The notes: generated by a model from the letters alone, not told the origin. A DNA stretch of 64,000 bases from Anniella stebbinsi (GCA_029215795.1 JARDYH010000001.1:357926154-357990153); one strand, 5' to 3'; positions 10,697 through 22,066 are shown, counted from the first letter of the stretch. A program made the numbers and translations.

Positions 10697-12177
10697 TTAA
10701 TTACTAAGGAGTTTCACTATCTTCATCTGCCATAGGACAGGGCAGTAATCGCGCAAGGCCATTAGGTGGACAGCTGTGCGCCGGTCTGCTATCTGTTCCA
10801 CCATTCCGCGGAAGCTCTGTAACAATAAAGGCATTAAACAGGGCAAGAGGATACAGATCAGGAGTCCTACAATTACTATCGCTATAATCCCTTTCAGCCC
10901 CCCTACCCATGTAAACCAGGAACCCAGCCCTTGGGCCCACTCAAATCTTTTCCAGGTTTGCACGGGAACATGAGCAACCTTAGTCATTTTACTGGTGATC
11001 TCTTCAATAACTTTTCTATTATCATCAATATGCAGACAACAATTGGTAAGATTAAATTTTCCGCATACCCCGCCCTCAGTAGCAAGCAAGTAGTCAAGAG
11101 CCAAGAGCCAAGCGGTTCTGATACACAGCATTTCGCAGTTAGGTCTGGGTTTTGGATAGGACATTCAGTACTCTTGCAGTTTCATTGGTTATTAGTTCTA
11201 GAACTGCTTGCAAACGTATGATTCTGTTAAGCATATAAATGGGGGTTCTGTACCCTGACATTCTATCTTGTGCCAGGTGGCAGGGCCATAATACTGAACA
11301 ATCCTCTCAGGGGGGCCACTTATCATCTTTCCAGTCCCCAATTTTAACGTTAGGGGATATGCTGCGCTTGTTGTACGCTGGGTGGCCCAGACGCACACCA
11401 TCTGACAAGGGGACCCGAAAGAAAGAGGGGCGGATCTCTCCTAGAGTGCAGGTGCCTGCCCAGGGTTCAGGGAGTTCAGAATGAGCATACTGCCCACAGA
11501 TCCAATACAGTCCCTTGGGGGCCGGCCAATTAGAGCTCTGACGTTGGGTGGTGTTTATTCGGGACTGGAGACTCGCTGGCCACAACTGATTGTTGGGAAT
11601 TACGGACTGGTTTGGCCAGTAGGAGATTTCGGAGCCATTCAGGGTGGTGAGTGATTCACAGGGGGGTTCTCCAATTTGGGGGCTGATGGATGTAGGCGCT
11701 GGAGGCACCACCGACCTACAACAGTATCTTTTAACATCCACTGGCTGTGAGGATTTGGATCCTTGGTCTCGTTATAAGGCTGGCTGACATTTAATTCAGC
11801 TGCCTCCCATGGCCACTGGTCTCCCAATTGGGTACCTCCGCATACATAACAGTTACTGACATTGAGGGAGCTAACAACAGTCTCAGCTAATTTGTCAGCA
11901 ATTCAGGTTACAGATCTGGTCACCTATCGGTTCTGATGCTTAGATCCCTGATTAAGCAGGCACAACTCTAAATAGCTTACCTAAAATTCCTTCTGAAGGA
12001 TGCACAACAGTAGATGAGAAGGTTGATGCGAATCTGCACAACAGAACCTGAAAGGCTTTCTCAGTCCCGCCCTCAGGGAGTGTCTTTCCCCTAGATGGGC
12101 CAACACGGTAGAATATACCTTACTTCCTTCTGCTGCTGCTGCTTCATGACTCTATGTCGGATCTGTGGTTCCGTCAT
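10697..12177 (-). pseudogene. Broken endogenous retrovirus env
   Basis: Relic of a retroviral envelope gene, from an in-frame ATG at 12177-12175 down to a stop near 10697. The surface part shows CYVCGG (near 11850) and cysteine- and tryptophan-rich segments with several N-glycosylation motifs. The transmembrane part has the CX6CC-type motif ([10 protein letters not shown], near 11060) and a hydrophobic anchor of about 25 residues near 10830-10900. The frame is broken: the reading frame switches near 11640-11740 and again near 11310-11400, there is an in-frame stop near 11198, and the N-terminal leader is interrupted after about 30 codons. No gag or pol is present. It cannot make a full envelope as it stands. 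Confidence 0.82.
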
Positions 12178-13659
12178 GTCCACCTCCTCCCACTCGGTGA
12201 GTTGCTGGATTTAGGCTCCTTGGAGGAAAAGGTGGAATATAAACATACCAAATAAATACATGAATGCACGAGGGCACAACTGATGTGCTTTGGAAGTTAT
12301 ATAAATTTAATAACTAGGAAGCTGCTAGCTAGACCACTGGTACGTCTAGCTGAGTACTACCTGAAGTCCTATTCATTTCAACGAGTCAACTCTAAGTAGG
12401 ATTTACTATGGATTTCACCCTTTGGGTTATACTCCCCCCCCCCCCCCCCCAGTTTTGGGATCATGAACTTTGGCCCCGACATCCAGTCCTAGCTGCACCA
12501 GTAGTTCTTCATACATTTGGGAAACACTGGGCCTTGGAGTTTACCATCTCCTCCATTAACGGGCCTGTCAAATAAAAAAGAGCCAGTTGCTGATTTTTGC
12601 ATCTCTCTCTTCTCCGGGACCAAACAGAAGCAACGCTCTATACATTTCTTGCGAAAGCAGGCGTATGTACCTGTATCTATATATTTAATGCATCTCCATG
12701 TTGTCTTTTGGCCAGAAGAGGGCAGTCTTACATTAGCATTTTGCCTCTCTTGAGGCCGGGTGACGGGACTTCCTCTTTGTAGGCTGTGACAATAGCTCCA
12801 GTTTGCTTAATCTGTTCCCATAAATGGTATATAATCCCCCAAGTAAAAGCCGCGACGAGAAATCAGATCATACGCCTTATTTGCATATGTTAACATTCCT
12901 GTTTTAAAGCTGCGGCTAAGCTTTTCTTAATTAGCAGTCTTCCTCTGGTTAAGGACACATCATTAATATGTGTATATTGAAGAACAGGCCTTTGAATTTC
13001 CTCATAATTAGCCACTGAAAGAACGGGATTTTATGTTGACTGTATTCTTCAACAATTAATTATGTTCAAGTCAGAGCATCCCTGGAAGCCGGATTGGAAT
13101 ACCCAAATAAATAAGACTCCAACAGTAGAGCTTCCTTGGATTGGTCAGCCAAGAGGCCTGCTCCCTCAAGAATATTTCAAATCCTTAGGTTGATTTTCAG
13201 CTTCCATTAAAAATGATTGAACCATTCACTGTTTTACATAGGAGCATACACAGATACTGTAGCCCAGTACACAGGCCAATGGAAACACTGCCTCTTGGCT
13301 CAGAGATCTCAAGAAAAGTGGTGTCCAGGGTAGGTATGGTTGGGCACTTGACATGGGCCCACACCCCAGCAGGAGCTCATTGACAAGAACTCCCTGGTGT
13401 TGCATCTTTCCTTCGTGATTGCAACCTGTCTCTTCATGTCCCTCTTGCTCTGGCCCAGACAACAGTGGTGGTGAGAAGGAGGAGCAGGAAATGCCGCTGC
13501 CTACCTGCTCACTGGCTCTCTGCACGTCAAGCCAGTAGTAGCAGTGACGACAAAGAGGATAAGGAAGAATAGGGGCTGGTGATAATTGTAGTGAGAAGGT
13601 AGACTGACTGATGGAGGGGGCCCAATGAAGGTGTCTTGTCCAATGGCCCTCAGACACAT
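12178..13659. other. Non-coding stretch, few recognised repeats
   Basis: A LINE or SINE tail-like block (ccttggaggaaaaggtggaa then aataaataca) lies at 12215-12265 and a run of C at 12427-12450. The rest shows no exon or repeat that I recognise. Confidence 0.4.
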
Positions 13660-14148
13660 GGGCTGTGTTCGGACAACACTTTTGTCAATGGAGGGTGGAG
13701 CAGTCAACTGTTGCCGTGTGGTTGAGGCTTGCATGAAGTGGATTCCTACTTAAACCGGCATTTGACTGACAAGACAGACCGCCCCTTTCCCCGTCCTCCC
13801 TCAGTCCTCCTGGTGCTATCCCAGCAGCCACTGCAAATTGTGCCAGCTGCCTCGGAGCAGCCAGATCGGTTTTGGTCACTCTTGCCTGGGAACTCTGTAG
13901 CCAGGCGAAAACATCAACTGAACGGGTTGGACATACCACGGGCTCGGTTCGGATGACACGGAAACCACCGGTTGTGCGAGAAATTAACTCTGCAGCCAGT
14001 TGTGTTTTACCAGTTTGTTTTTCTGCCAGAAACGTCAACAGTGGGGTTGAAATTGCCCGACAGACGACACAAATAGCAACTGTTGAGCATTCCACTGACA
14101 GTTGACTCCTAAAAACATTGGTAGTTTTTGTGTCATCTGAACGCAGCC
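13660..14148 (+). mobile_element. Foldback DNA transposon, family TTCGGACAACAC
   Basis: Terminal inverted repeats: GGGCTGTGTTCGGACAACAC at the left, and at the right GTGTCATCTGAACGCAGCC, whose inverse is GGCTGCGTTCAGATGACAC. The interior around 13755-13890 (gcatttgactgacaagacag, cagtcctcctggtgctatcc) is shared with 18120-18280 and 39365-39500. No ORF of note. No convincing target duplication is seen. Non-autonomous element, superfamily uncertain but hAT-like. Confidence 0.78.
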
Positions 14149-14249
14149 ATGGAGTTGCCCCTAGAGTGTCTTTCTTCAGTCCTGCTATCTGAGATCATTG
14201 AGATGCAACGGACTGTGAGCCCATTACCTTCTGCATTCAAAGCCCCCCG

Positions 14250-14460
14250 AAACATTGCCTGACTGTTAGAGCAGTATGACAATGGAACCAATGACCTAGG
14301 GAGGTGGTGGGCTCTCCCACACTAGAGGCATTCAAGAGGCAGCTGGACAGCCATCTGTCAGGGATGCTTTAAGGTGAATCCCTGCATTGAGCAGGGGGTT
14401 GGACTCGAGGGCCTTATAGGATCCTTCCAACTCTACTGTTCTATGATTCTGTGATGATTC
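14250..14460 (+). mobile_element. CR1 LINE 3' end (second subfamily)
   Basis: Contains gacctagggaggtggtgggc, ggcattcaagaggcagctgg, catctgtcagggatgcttta and the terminal tctatgattctgtgatgattc. The 3' end with a short ttctatgattctatgatt-like repeat is characteristic of CR1 elements of birds and reptiles. No coding part remains. Confidence 0.88.
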
Positions 14461-15544
14461 TAACAATGAGTTAAGGCTTTTCTTGAAATATGTTGATGAA
14501 AGGGGCAGAATGTGTGGGGGAAAGCAAGTGTTAATTCTTTCCAACTGTTCAGTAAGAAGGACACCTGCCCTCTGTAGCCAATGAGTGAGTATCACTGTGT
14601 TGGAATGACAAATGCCAAAATCTCAGGTGTTTATCTTTACATTTTATTCAGCACTACATTTTATTGCATTCAAATTATTTAACAAATAAAAGTGTAAAAT
14701 ATCAGAATATTGCTGTGAAAGTTCTTTGTTTTACATTGAATTACAGTCCTCACCCTTCTCATGGACTCTGCCTTTAAGGAATCCAGCCAGGCAACAGCTT
14801 TATATTGCAATATTTCACTAATGGAAATATTGTGAAATATTGATTGCCGGCTCCATCCCAATTTTCACTCCAAATATCAATTCCTGAAGACCCCCTTCCT
14901 TATTATACATCCCTGGAGGCTTGCCAGTGGTGATTTGTCTAGCGCCAGTGGGGCTTCATCCTCATCCCACTCCAGCCTGACCCCCAAACAAATTGGATTG
15001 TTTACCCGTGTGCCAACCCCAACAAATTTGCATGTGCACAGATGAAAGTTTTGTTTACCAGTGCTCCGTTCTCCTTCCTCCTCCAAGCACAGGCAAAGTG
15101 TCTGGGAATATTGCACTGCCTGGATGCCTTATATGAGCGTGATCGCTTCCCTCCCAGGCAAGCAAGGAACTGAGGAGGATAAGAGTCAAATGAGCAGGAA
15201 AAAGAACGCCCCCAGCCAATCACGCTTTCTCAAATTCTAAAATGGCACCTTCGCGTTCATGTATGTGGATTGACATGCATGTGCTGTAGAAACAAGATGC
15301 ACCCCACACCCCCGATATTTAAGTTCTAGAGAAGCAGGGGAGGGAAGCTCAACCCTGAAGTTGCAATTCACTCTAATACATTTTGAAATGCACTTCCTCC
15401 AAGGGCAACTATTGGGGTAGTGATTTATCAGGGGCAGGGATTCTCGCTGGTAAATGAGTAGCAGCTGAAATGTGAACATCTGGATTTGCAAAAAAAAAAA
15501 AAAAAGAGATATGGGAAGGAGGAAACGAAGACAACCTGAAAAAT
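14461..15544. other. Non-coding stretch
   Basis: A short poly-A run (about 15489-15504) is present. No exon, RNA gene or nameable repeat is seen. Confidence 0.4.
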
Positions 15545-15935
15545 GAAATTGGTTCTGCACCAAAAGTAAGTTTTAATAACTCCCCCTCCCAAAAAACTGG
15601 AAACTTGGCGCCAAAAACTGCTGAGAGCCATCCCAGGGATGGTGAAAATGCTCCCCCCGATGGGCACGGACTCCCCCTGCAGAGTTCCGTGCCCATTTGG
15701 TGAGCCCCGCTACTTGCGGGGAGGAGGGACATCCCCAGGAGTGAGTGCCACACCGCCTGTGGATCTCGGGGTTGTCCCGGGATCGTGGGAAAAGCCATGA
15801 AAAATCCAGTCCTAGTTATCCCGGGACAACCAAGAGTTCGTCCCTGGTTGACCCTTGGATCACCTGAGCGTCATTTGGATGCACAGGGACGATCTTGAGC
15901 CGGCCCTGGGATAACTGGCTGGTGTAGACATGGCC
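15545..15935 (+). mobile_element. GC-rich foldback element, TCTACACC-ended family (right part)
   Basis: The right terminus reads ctggtgtagacatggccc. The interior has several inverted word pairs (gatgggcacggactcc against gttccgtgcccatt; ccgggacaacc against ggttgtcccgg). The block with tcatttggatgcacaggga also occurs at 42190-42215 in the element at 41734. The left terminus is not clear, so the start is approximate. Confidence 0.55.
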
Positions 15936-16017
15936 CAATTCCCTCCAAACTATAACCCCCCCCCCACCTTTTTATTATTTATTCTCTTAACACAAGAAAT
16001 TTGTTTTGCGTCAACAG

Positions 16018-16143
16018 ACAAATTATGAAAAGTATGATGGCTTTGTGATCCTCCATGGCACAGACACAATGGCTTATACAGCCTCGGCACTGTCCTTCAT
16101 GTGTGAGAACCTGGGTAAAACCATCGTTCTAACGGGATCTCAG
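16018..16143 (+). CDS. ASPG: ASPG exon, visible 3 of 11 (catalytic HGTDTM)
   Basis: Exon of 42 codons between tcaacag and CAG|gtaaga. It carries [20 protein letters not shown]: the Thr-Asp of HGTDTM is the second catalytic pair of asparaginases (Thr89-Asp90 of the E. coli type II enzyme), which activates the nucleophile and positions the substrate. It ends in KTIVLTGSQ; mammalian proteins have TGAQ here. Counted from the first complete visible codon, these are residues 81-122. Both splice sites are strong and phase 0. Confidence 0.97.
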
Positions 16144-16199
16144 GTAAGAGGCTTCCTTGAAAGAGGTTCCAGGTTGGAGCTCAGCTTGAGTGTGCGTGG

Positions 16200-16325
16200 T
16201 GTTGATCCTCATTCCTCCTCACAATAGCCTTGCGAGAGGCGTGCTTCCTGTCCCTGTGTCTCAGATGGGGGCATGAGGCTCGGAGTTGGGCCAAGCCACA
16301 CGTGACATGAGAGGACTGTGATCCC
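16200..16325 (-). mobile_element. MIR/CORE-SINE-like relic
   Basis: The words cctcctcacaatagccttgc and cagatgggggcatgagg resemble the inverted central part of MIR-type SINEs. The fragment is old and its boundaries are vague. Confidence 0.45.
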
Positions 16326-16329
16326 ATCT

Positions 16330-16650
16330 CCCATTATTTAATTTATTTATTTAAAATATTTCTTGGCCGCCTTTCGGGACAGAAGACCTCCCAAGGAGGC
16401 TTACAGCAGTGAAATATATAAAAACAGCTGAAATATTAAAATTGATAAAAACACAAACACACTAAAATAGCAATAGAAGCCTGCAATAAAACCAGCAACA
16501 ACAGCAATCATATCAAGAAAAGGCCAAAGTAAAATAATATGTTCTCAAGGCCTTCTTAAAAGCCTGCAATCATGGAGCATGGCAGACCTCCGACGGTAGC
16601 TTGTTCCAAAGGTGCGGGGCCACTGCAGAGAAGGCCCCCTTTCTTTATTT
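16330..16650 (-). mobile_element. L2-like LINE 3' end, inverted
   Basis: An AT-rich tail at 16336-16358 leads into ttcttggccgcctttcggga, A-rich sequence, and aaggccttcttaaaagcctg, then ggggccactgcagagaaggcc. The same order is found at 53610-53960. The last words correspond to the conserved RAFSVVAPxLWN-type end of the LINE ORF read backwards. Confidence 0.78.
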
Positions 16651-17082
16651 TAAAGCACCACAGGGGGCTGCTGATTTCATTGGGGCAGTGGTGCTGCTGG
16701 AGTATTTTTTTTTAATCCGTTATTTCCCTGATTGGAATTTCCCCCTCTCCAAACCCCACTATTAGCCCCATTGGGTGGTTGGGAGGGGGCAGGAAGTCAA
16801 GTACCATATTGGTACCTGTTCCCCCCCCCCCCCCAGCGGAGCCAAATAGCAGTTTCGAGGGAGGGGATTTCAATTGGGGAAATGGTGCATTGAGTGGAAC
16901 CTTCCATTTCCACCTGTGTTGGTGCTGTGATCAAATTAGCAGCCTGCCATGGCTGCTTTGAAGTAATAAGAAAGATAAAAGGGGATGCTATTACAGAACT
17001 TCCTCGGTGCATGACGTTTGGTGCTCAGTGGCTTTCCAAAGGAGAATTTACGATAGTCCTGGGATAATGGGCACCCCCATTA

Positions 17083-17671
17083 GGGGGGCGTCTATATGGC
17101 GCCGCTTTACATACTGATCCCGCAACATCGCTGCTGAGAAACGGCAACAATAGGGTCACGTGGCAGGAGTGAGAGCGGGCTATAGTCAGCCAGGAAAATT
17201 TGAAGCACCCTTGTCACATGGTGGTAATGGGGGCAGCAAGTATCAAATGACTGAAAGCCTCCCAAAGCATTTTTTTGCTTGTTTTCTGTTTTCTTGGAAA
17301 GCCTGCCCCTGCACTGTTACAGTTCATTGAATTTATGCGTTATAGACGATACCTGTCCTTACTCTTGTTCCAGAATGGGACTTTAATATCACTATGGTGG
17401 CCATGACTGAACACTCATATGGAACCTGCCCCCTACCCCCTGCTGCTTACCCTGCGCTGGGATTCACCTCCTAACTACACCCATTCTCTCAATCCAAACT
17501 GAAGCCACTACTGACACATGTACAAAAACTCGCAGTGAAGTGACACATTGAAAATGCACAGCTTCGCGGGCAATATTACGACGTGGCTACGAATTGGCGG
17601 CTGCGTCATGTAAACAGCGGAGCGCAACTGCGCAGCCACGGCGGAGTGTGTACAGTGTATAGACAAGCCCC
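17083..17671 (+). mobile_element. Foldback DNA transposon with GTCTATA-type ends
   Basis: Left end ggggggcgtctatatggcgc, right end gtgtatagacaagcccc, which are inverted relatives of each other. The interior is GC-rich with CpG-containing words, unlike the AT-rich surroundings. No ORF. Target duplication not evident. Assigned by terminal symmetry only. Confidence 0.55.
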
Positions 17672-17997
17672 AGGAAACTGCCTGCCAGATCTTGTACTAG
17701 CTGAAGCTTCCCAATAATATGCAAAGCCATCAGTTGGCTACTGGGGGTTGCATTTGCAGTGTAAGGAATCCGCAAAACTCAAGGATAACTTTGTGAATTG
17801 TGGTGATGGCGGGGATATGTTTTACATTCAGGAGGAGAAATCCCACCATCTGCCAATGTTTAGCTGAAGAAATATATCCCAGTTCCAATAAATCATATAA
17901 TAAGAGAATGTTTCATAAATTATTCATAGCTTTACGCTTGCTTTGGATGGCATATAGGGGAGTCTCTGTTTTTCTGTTGTATGTGAGTGTGGTATGT

Positions 17998-18540
17998 GAG
18001 TGGCTCATTTCTCTGCACAGTGTCAAAACTCCACTCAACGGTTGAGTTTGTAGGGGGTACTCACCACACAACGTTTTAACTCCACCATTGTGTGACTGTG
18101 GGCTCCTGTGGAGTTGAGAAAAAGTCAGCGTGGCGTTTGATTGGCAGTTCCTCCACCCTCTTTCCTCCCCCAGTCCTCCCAATGGCATCCCATCAGCCAT
18201 TGCTGCAAAAAAACACAAACAATCCCAGCGGCTCTCCTAGAGCGGCCCTCACTCCTTTCGCCGCTCTTGCCAGGGAACTCTGTAGCCAGTGGGAAAAGTC
18301 CACTCAATGTAGCAGGGAACTCCATGGAGCCCTCCAGACAACACGGGACACAAACATTGTGCAGGAACTCTCCTCTGCACAGCGTGGATATTCAGGGTGG
18401 ATTGTTTTCTAAAAAACCCCCCTACACCATGGAGTGGAGTTTTCCCTCCAGACCACACATTTCTCAACGGTGGTGTAAGAACTCCACCGTGGAGTTCTAA
18501 AACCACCGTTGAGAAATGTGTGGTCTGAACTGAGCCAGTG
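17998..18540 (+). mobile_element. Foldback DNA transposon, family TTCGGACAACAC
   Basis: The right terminus gtctgaactgagcca (ends 18538) and interior are shared with 1-247. The block 18120-18290 is shared with 13755-13890 and 39365-39500. The left part (ggctcatttctctgcacag) is a weaker match to the inverted right end. Internal inverted pairs include caccgttgagaaatgtgtgg against ccacacatttctcaacggtg. Confidence 0.7.
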
Positions 18541-18598
18541 TGTATGTTTTAAGCACCAATTGACTGTTGATTCTCTCTCTCTCTCTCTCTTTTCCTAG

Positions 18599-18682
18599 GT
18601 GCCCATATATGAACTGAGAAATGATGGCAGAGCCAACCTGCTGGGGGCGCTGCTGATTGCTGGGCAATTTGTAATCCCTGAG
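18599..18682 (+). CDS. ASPG: ASPG exon, visible 4 of 11
   Basis: Twenty-eight codons between tttcctag and GAG|gtctgc, reading [20 protein letters not shown] then AGQFVIPE. The DGRxNLLGAL segment is a hallmark of type II-like asparaginases and packs next to the active site. The acceptor has a long (TC)n tract. The donor gtctgc departs from the consensus at +3, +4 and +6 but keeps G at +5. Phase 0 on both sides; residues 123-150 of the visible protein. Confidence 0.95.
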
Positions 18683-18805
18683 GTCTGCTCCTCTTCTTGC
18701 TTCCTGTCTCTTCGTTCTTGTCCCTACACCCCTGCATCTTCTACACTTCCCCTCTTTCCTTGCTGATGGCCACCCTAGTCTTTTCAGTGCAAAAGCTCAA
18801 AGAAT

Positions 18806-18970
18806 ACAGTCATAGAATTATAGAGTAGTAGAGCTGGAAGGGGCCTATAAGGCCATCGAGTCCAACCCCCTGCTCAATGCAGGAATCTACCTTAAAGAAT
18901 CCCTGACAGATGGCTGTCCAGCTGCCTCTTGAATGCCTCTAGTGTGGGAGAGCCCACAACCTCCCTAGGT
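18806..18970 (-). mobile_element. CR1 LINE 3' end, inverted (second subfamily)
   Basis: Reads as the inverse of 14290-14460: agtcatagaattatagagta, gagtccaaccccctgctcaa, agatggctgtccagctgcct. Ends at cctccctagg. No coding part. Confidence 0.88.
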
Positions 18971-19199
18971 ATATACAGAATATACAAACATAAAGAAAAG
19001 TGCCATTAACAACATATCTCCTTCTTAGGGCAACTTTATTTTTATTTTTAATTTAAGGTTATTAAAATCACACATTACCAAATATAAAACAACTGCTCAC
19101 TAATTTAGGATACTTGTGGTGGGTGCTTCAGTATACTACAAAAACTCCTCATCACACTTAAGACATCCTTCCCATTACCGATTCAATTTTGTAGATGTA

Positions 19200-19375
19200 T
19201 CAATCTCATTAACACATCCATCTTATTATTATATTAATTTATATCCCGCCTTTCCCACAATACTGGGACTCAAGGCCGTTTACAAGATTAAAACATATCC
19301 AGTTAAAACATATAAATATAAATTTACAAAAGTTAAAATAGAATTAAACTCACTGTAATATTAAAAACATTTTTA
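19200..19375 (-). mobile_element. L2-like LINE 3' end, inverted
   Basis: Nearly the same block as 8270-8400 (atatcccgcctttcccacaa, actcaaggccgtttacaaga, then A-rich). Only the tail is present. Confidence 0.75.
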
Positions 19376-19579
19376 AAAATTTAAAAAGGAAATGACAATT
19401 GAGAAATCCAATACATTAACACAGGTCCGGAGTATTCCCAAAGGCCTGCCAGAACAAAGAAGTTTTTGCCTACCTCTGAAAATGGAAAGAGCCAGTCTAG
19501 ACTCCCTGAGACAAATAGTGCTTTCCTAAACCATACTTCAGTACACAAAGGAGCACTGGATATCCAGTATTGCACAATT

Positions 19580-20690
19580 ATAATTTTATCTGCAACTAAT
19601 ATTTATTTCATTTCTATACTATCCAATAGTTGAAGCTCTCTGGGCGATTCACAATCCTTAAAACCATAGAGTACAGCTTGAAGTATAAAATATGGAAACT
19701 TAAATTACAATATAAAACCACTACTCCGAGGGAAGCTCGGAGGTTGGCAACAAGGGAGAGGGCCTTCTCTGTGGTGGCCCCCCAATTGTGGAACTATCTC
19801 CCTGACGAGGTCCTCCTAGCGCCACATTGTTATCTTTTTGGCGCCAGGTTAAGACTTTCCTCTTCTCTCAGGCATTTAGCAATATCTGATGAGCCTGGGT
19901 TTGTTTTGTTTTTAGGTTTATAGCTTTTTAAAGTGGTTTTAAATGTATGTGTATATTATGTGTATATTGTATGTTTTTGCTGTTTTAATTTTTGTATATT
20001 TTTTTAATTGTTTTAATTTTATGTAAACTGCCCAGAGAGCTTTGGCTATGGGGTGGTATACAAGTGTAATTAAATAAATAAATAAATAAATAAATACAAC
20101 CAGAATAACACTGAGAAGCAATGCAGAGATTTTACAGATTTAAAATACAGATTTAAAACAGCATAGTTAAATGACTAGGATGATAAAATGTTAAAATACT
20201 GGGAAAATAAAAAGTTCTTCACCTGGCACTGGAAAGAGTACAACTCCGGTACCAGGTGAACTTCTCCAGTGAGCCAGTTCCACAGCCAGGGTGCCACAGC
20301 AGAAAAGGCCCTCCTCCTGGTAGCCGCCCGCCTCACTTCTTTTGACAAGGGCTCACAGAGAAGATGACCTTAGGCTCCAGGCAGGTACATATGGGAGGAG
20401 GTGATCCTTCAGATAACCTGGCCCCAAGCTGTTTAGGGCTTTGAATATTACTACCAGCACTTTGAATTGGGCCCGGCCATGGACTGGCAACCTGTGCAAA
20501 TGGAAAAGTACTGGCATAATGTGGATTTATTTGCCAGTCCCCGTTAACAATCTTGCTGCCTGGTTCTGACCAGTTGAAGTTTTTGGACTGTGTTCAAAGG
20601 CAACCCCATGTATAATGCCTTGCAGTAATCCAGACGAGAGGTTATCAGAGCATGGATAACTGTAGCTACGCTAGATTTCCAACTATATTT
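19580..20690 (-). mobile_element. L2-like LINE fragment, inverted, interrupted
   Basis: The inverted tail (atttctatactatccaatag, gaagctctctgggcgattca) runs to about 19715. The body then resumes at about 20098 (ttcacctggcactggaaaga, cacagcagaaaaggccctcc, cttgcagtaatccagac). Between them sits a separate L2 3' end in the opposite orientation. The body corresponds to the C-terminal part of the LINE ORF and 3' UTR, with many lesions. Confidence 0.75.
19716..20097 (+). mobile_element. L2-like LINE 3' end inserted in another L2
   Basis: Translates in part to PREARRLATRERAFSVVAPQ, the conserved end of the L2-type ORF, followed by its 3' UTR (gtaaactgcccagagagctt, ggctatggggtggtatacaa) and (AAAT)n tail at 20074-20096. 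It lies on the opposite strand to the L2 that surrounds it and is therefore younger. Confidence 0.82.
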
Positions 20691-21117
20691 TAAACAAAAT
20701 GATTACACATCTCACAATAATTTAAAAATGCAGGTGAGCAACTTGTGTCCCTCCAGATGTTTGGGCCTACAACTCCCAGGATTGCTCACCATTGGCAGTA
20801 TTGGCTAGGGCTAATGGGAAATGTGGGCCAGAACATCTGCGGGGGTATAAGTTGCTCACCCTGTTTTAGAAAAAAAATACAATAGGATCAGAGCAGCCCA
20901 CTTCAATTTAACACCAGTTATTAAACAAATATTGGTTGTTTTGGACAAAAGCAATATTCTTAACATAGAAACCACATCAACATGTTTTCAGAAAATGAGT
21001 ACCTATCAGCTTGCCAGAGGACTATCAGCAGTTGTTTGAAAGGCTCTGGTAGGAAAAACAAAAGCATATTCTATTCAATAGGGGCTAACGTAGCACTGGT
21101 GCAGGAAAAGGGAGACC

Positions 21118-21595
21118 TGTCATACAAAATTATGCATGGTGTGGAGAATGTGGATAGGGAGGCATTTTTTTGCCTTCTCCCATAATACTAGAACCCAGTG
21201 GGGTCATCATCCCATGAAGCTGAATGGTGGGAAATTCAGGACAGATAAAATGAAGGACTTCATCACACAGTGCATAGTTAAACTCTTGAATTCACTACCA
21301 CAAGATGTAGTGATGGCCACCAATTTGGATGGCTTTCAAAGGGGGTTGGATAAATTCCTGGAGGAGAAGGCCATCGATGGCCACTGGTCTTGGTGGCTAT
21401 ATGCTACCTTCGGTATCAGAGGCAGTAAGCCTATGTACACCAGTTGCAGGGGAACATGGGTGTTTGGTGCTCTTGCACTCGTGCTCTGCTTGTGGATTTT
21501 CCAACCACAGCTGGTTGGCCACTGTGTGAACAGACTGCCGGACTAGATGGACCCTTGATCTGATCCAGCAGGGCTCTTCTTATGTTCTCATGCTG
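21118..21595 (+). mobile_element. CR1 LINE fragment with ORF2 end and 3' UTR
   Basis: Starts in the ORF2 end (KIMHGVENVDREAFF, then RTDKMKDFITQ, LLNSLPQDVVMATNLDGFQ) and continues through the full 3' UTR to cttcttatgttctcatg. Same family as 1073, 30830 and 34695. Confidence 0.87.
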
Positions 21596-21763
21596 ATTTC
21601 CAGAAGTTTTGGACTTCAGCTCCCAGAAGCCCCCTACTTTCTGCCCGCCCCTGTCCTAGTGAACCCAAAAATGGCACACCTTATGGTAACATCCCTGGCA
21701 ACCCCCCCCCCCCCTTTTTTTTAACCTCCTGGTCATCAGATCTCAGACTCAGAGGTTCTTGAG

Positions 21764-22066
21764 TAGGGTGACCCTATGAAAAGGAGGACAGGATTCCTGT
21801 GTCTTTAACAGTTGTATAAATAAGGGAATTTCAGCAGGTATCATTTGTATGCATGCAGCACCTGGGGGAATTCCCTCTTCAACACAACAGTTATCGCTGC
21901 AGGAGCCCTGCCCAGATGTAAAGGACGGCAGGGCTCCTGCAGCTTTAACTGTTGTGATGAAGAAGGAATTTCACCAGCATACAAACGACACCTGCTGAAA
22001 TTCCCCTTTTCAATACAACTGTTAAAGATACAGGAGCCCTGTCCTCCTTTCCATGTGGTCGCCCTA
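21764..22066. mobile_element. 303-bp palindromic hAT-type MITE, copy 4 (older subfamily)
   Basis: Ends TAGGGTGACCCTATG and the inverse of TAGGGCGACCACATGG. Perfect 8-bp duplication ttcttgag at 21756-21763 and 22067-22074. The core has the variant tatgcatgcagcacctggg of the older subfamily. The centre is nearly symmetric, so no orientation is given. Confidence 0.92.

Larger units (their letters stand above)
7638..16017 (+). other. ASPG intron, about 8.4 kb, with retroviral and foldback insertions
   Basis: The intron holds MITE copy 3, an L2 tail, CR1 pieces, a minus-strand env and LTR relic, and two large foldback elements, listed separately. No further ASPG exon fits between the flanking phase-0 exons, which join directly to give [11 protein letters not shown] as expected for the family. 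Confidence 0.85.
16144..18598 (+). other. ASPG intron, 2.5 kb, largely transposon-derived
   Basis: Contains a MIR-like relic, an inverted L2 end and two foldback elements listed below. 16651-17082 and 17672-17997 show a poly-C run (16820-16834) and otherwise nothing recognised. A (TC)n tract at 18571-18590 forms part of the polypyrimidine tract of the next acceptor. Confidence 0.8.

Noticed and set aside
13226..13657. 143-codon open frame on the minus strand
   Set aside because: No family resemblance. It ends against a foldback element and lacks splice or start context.
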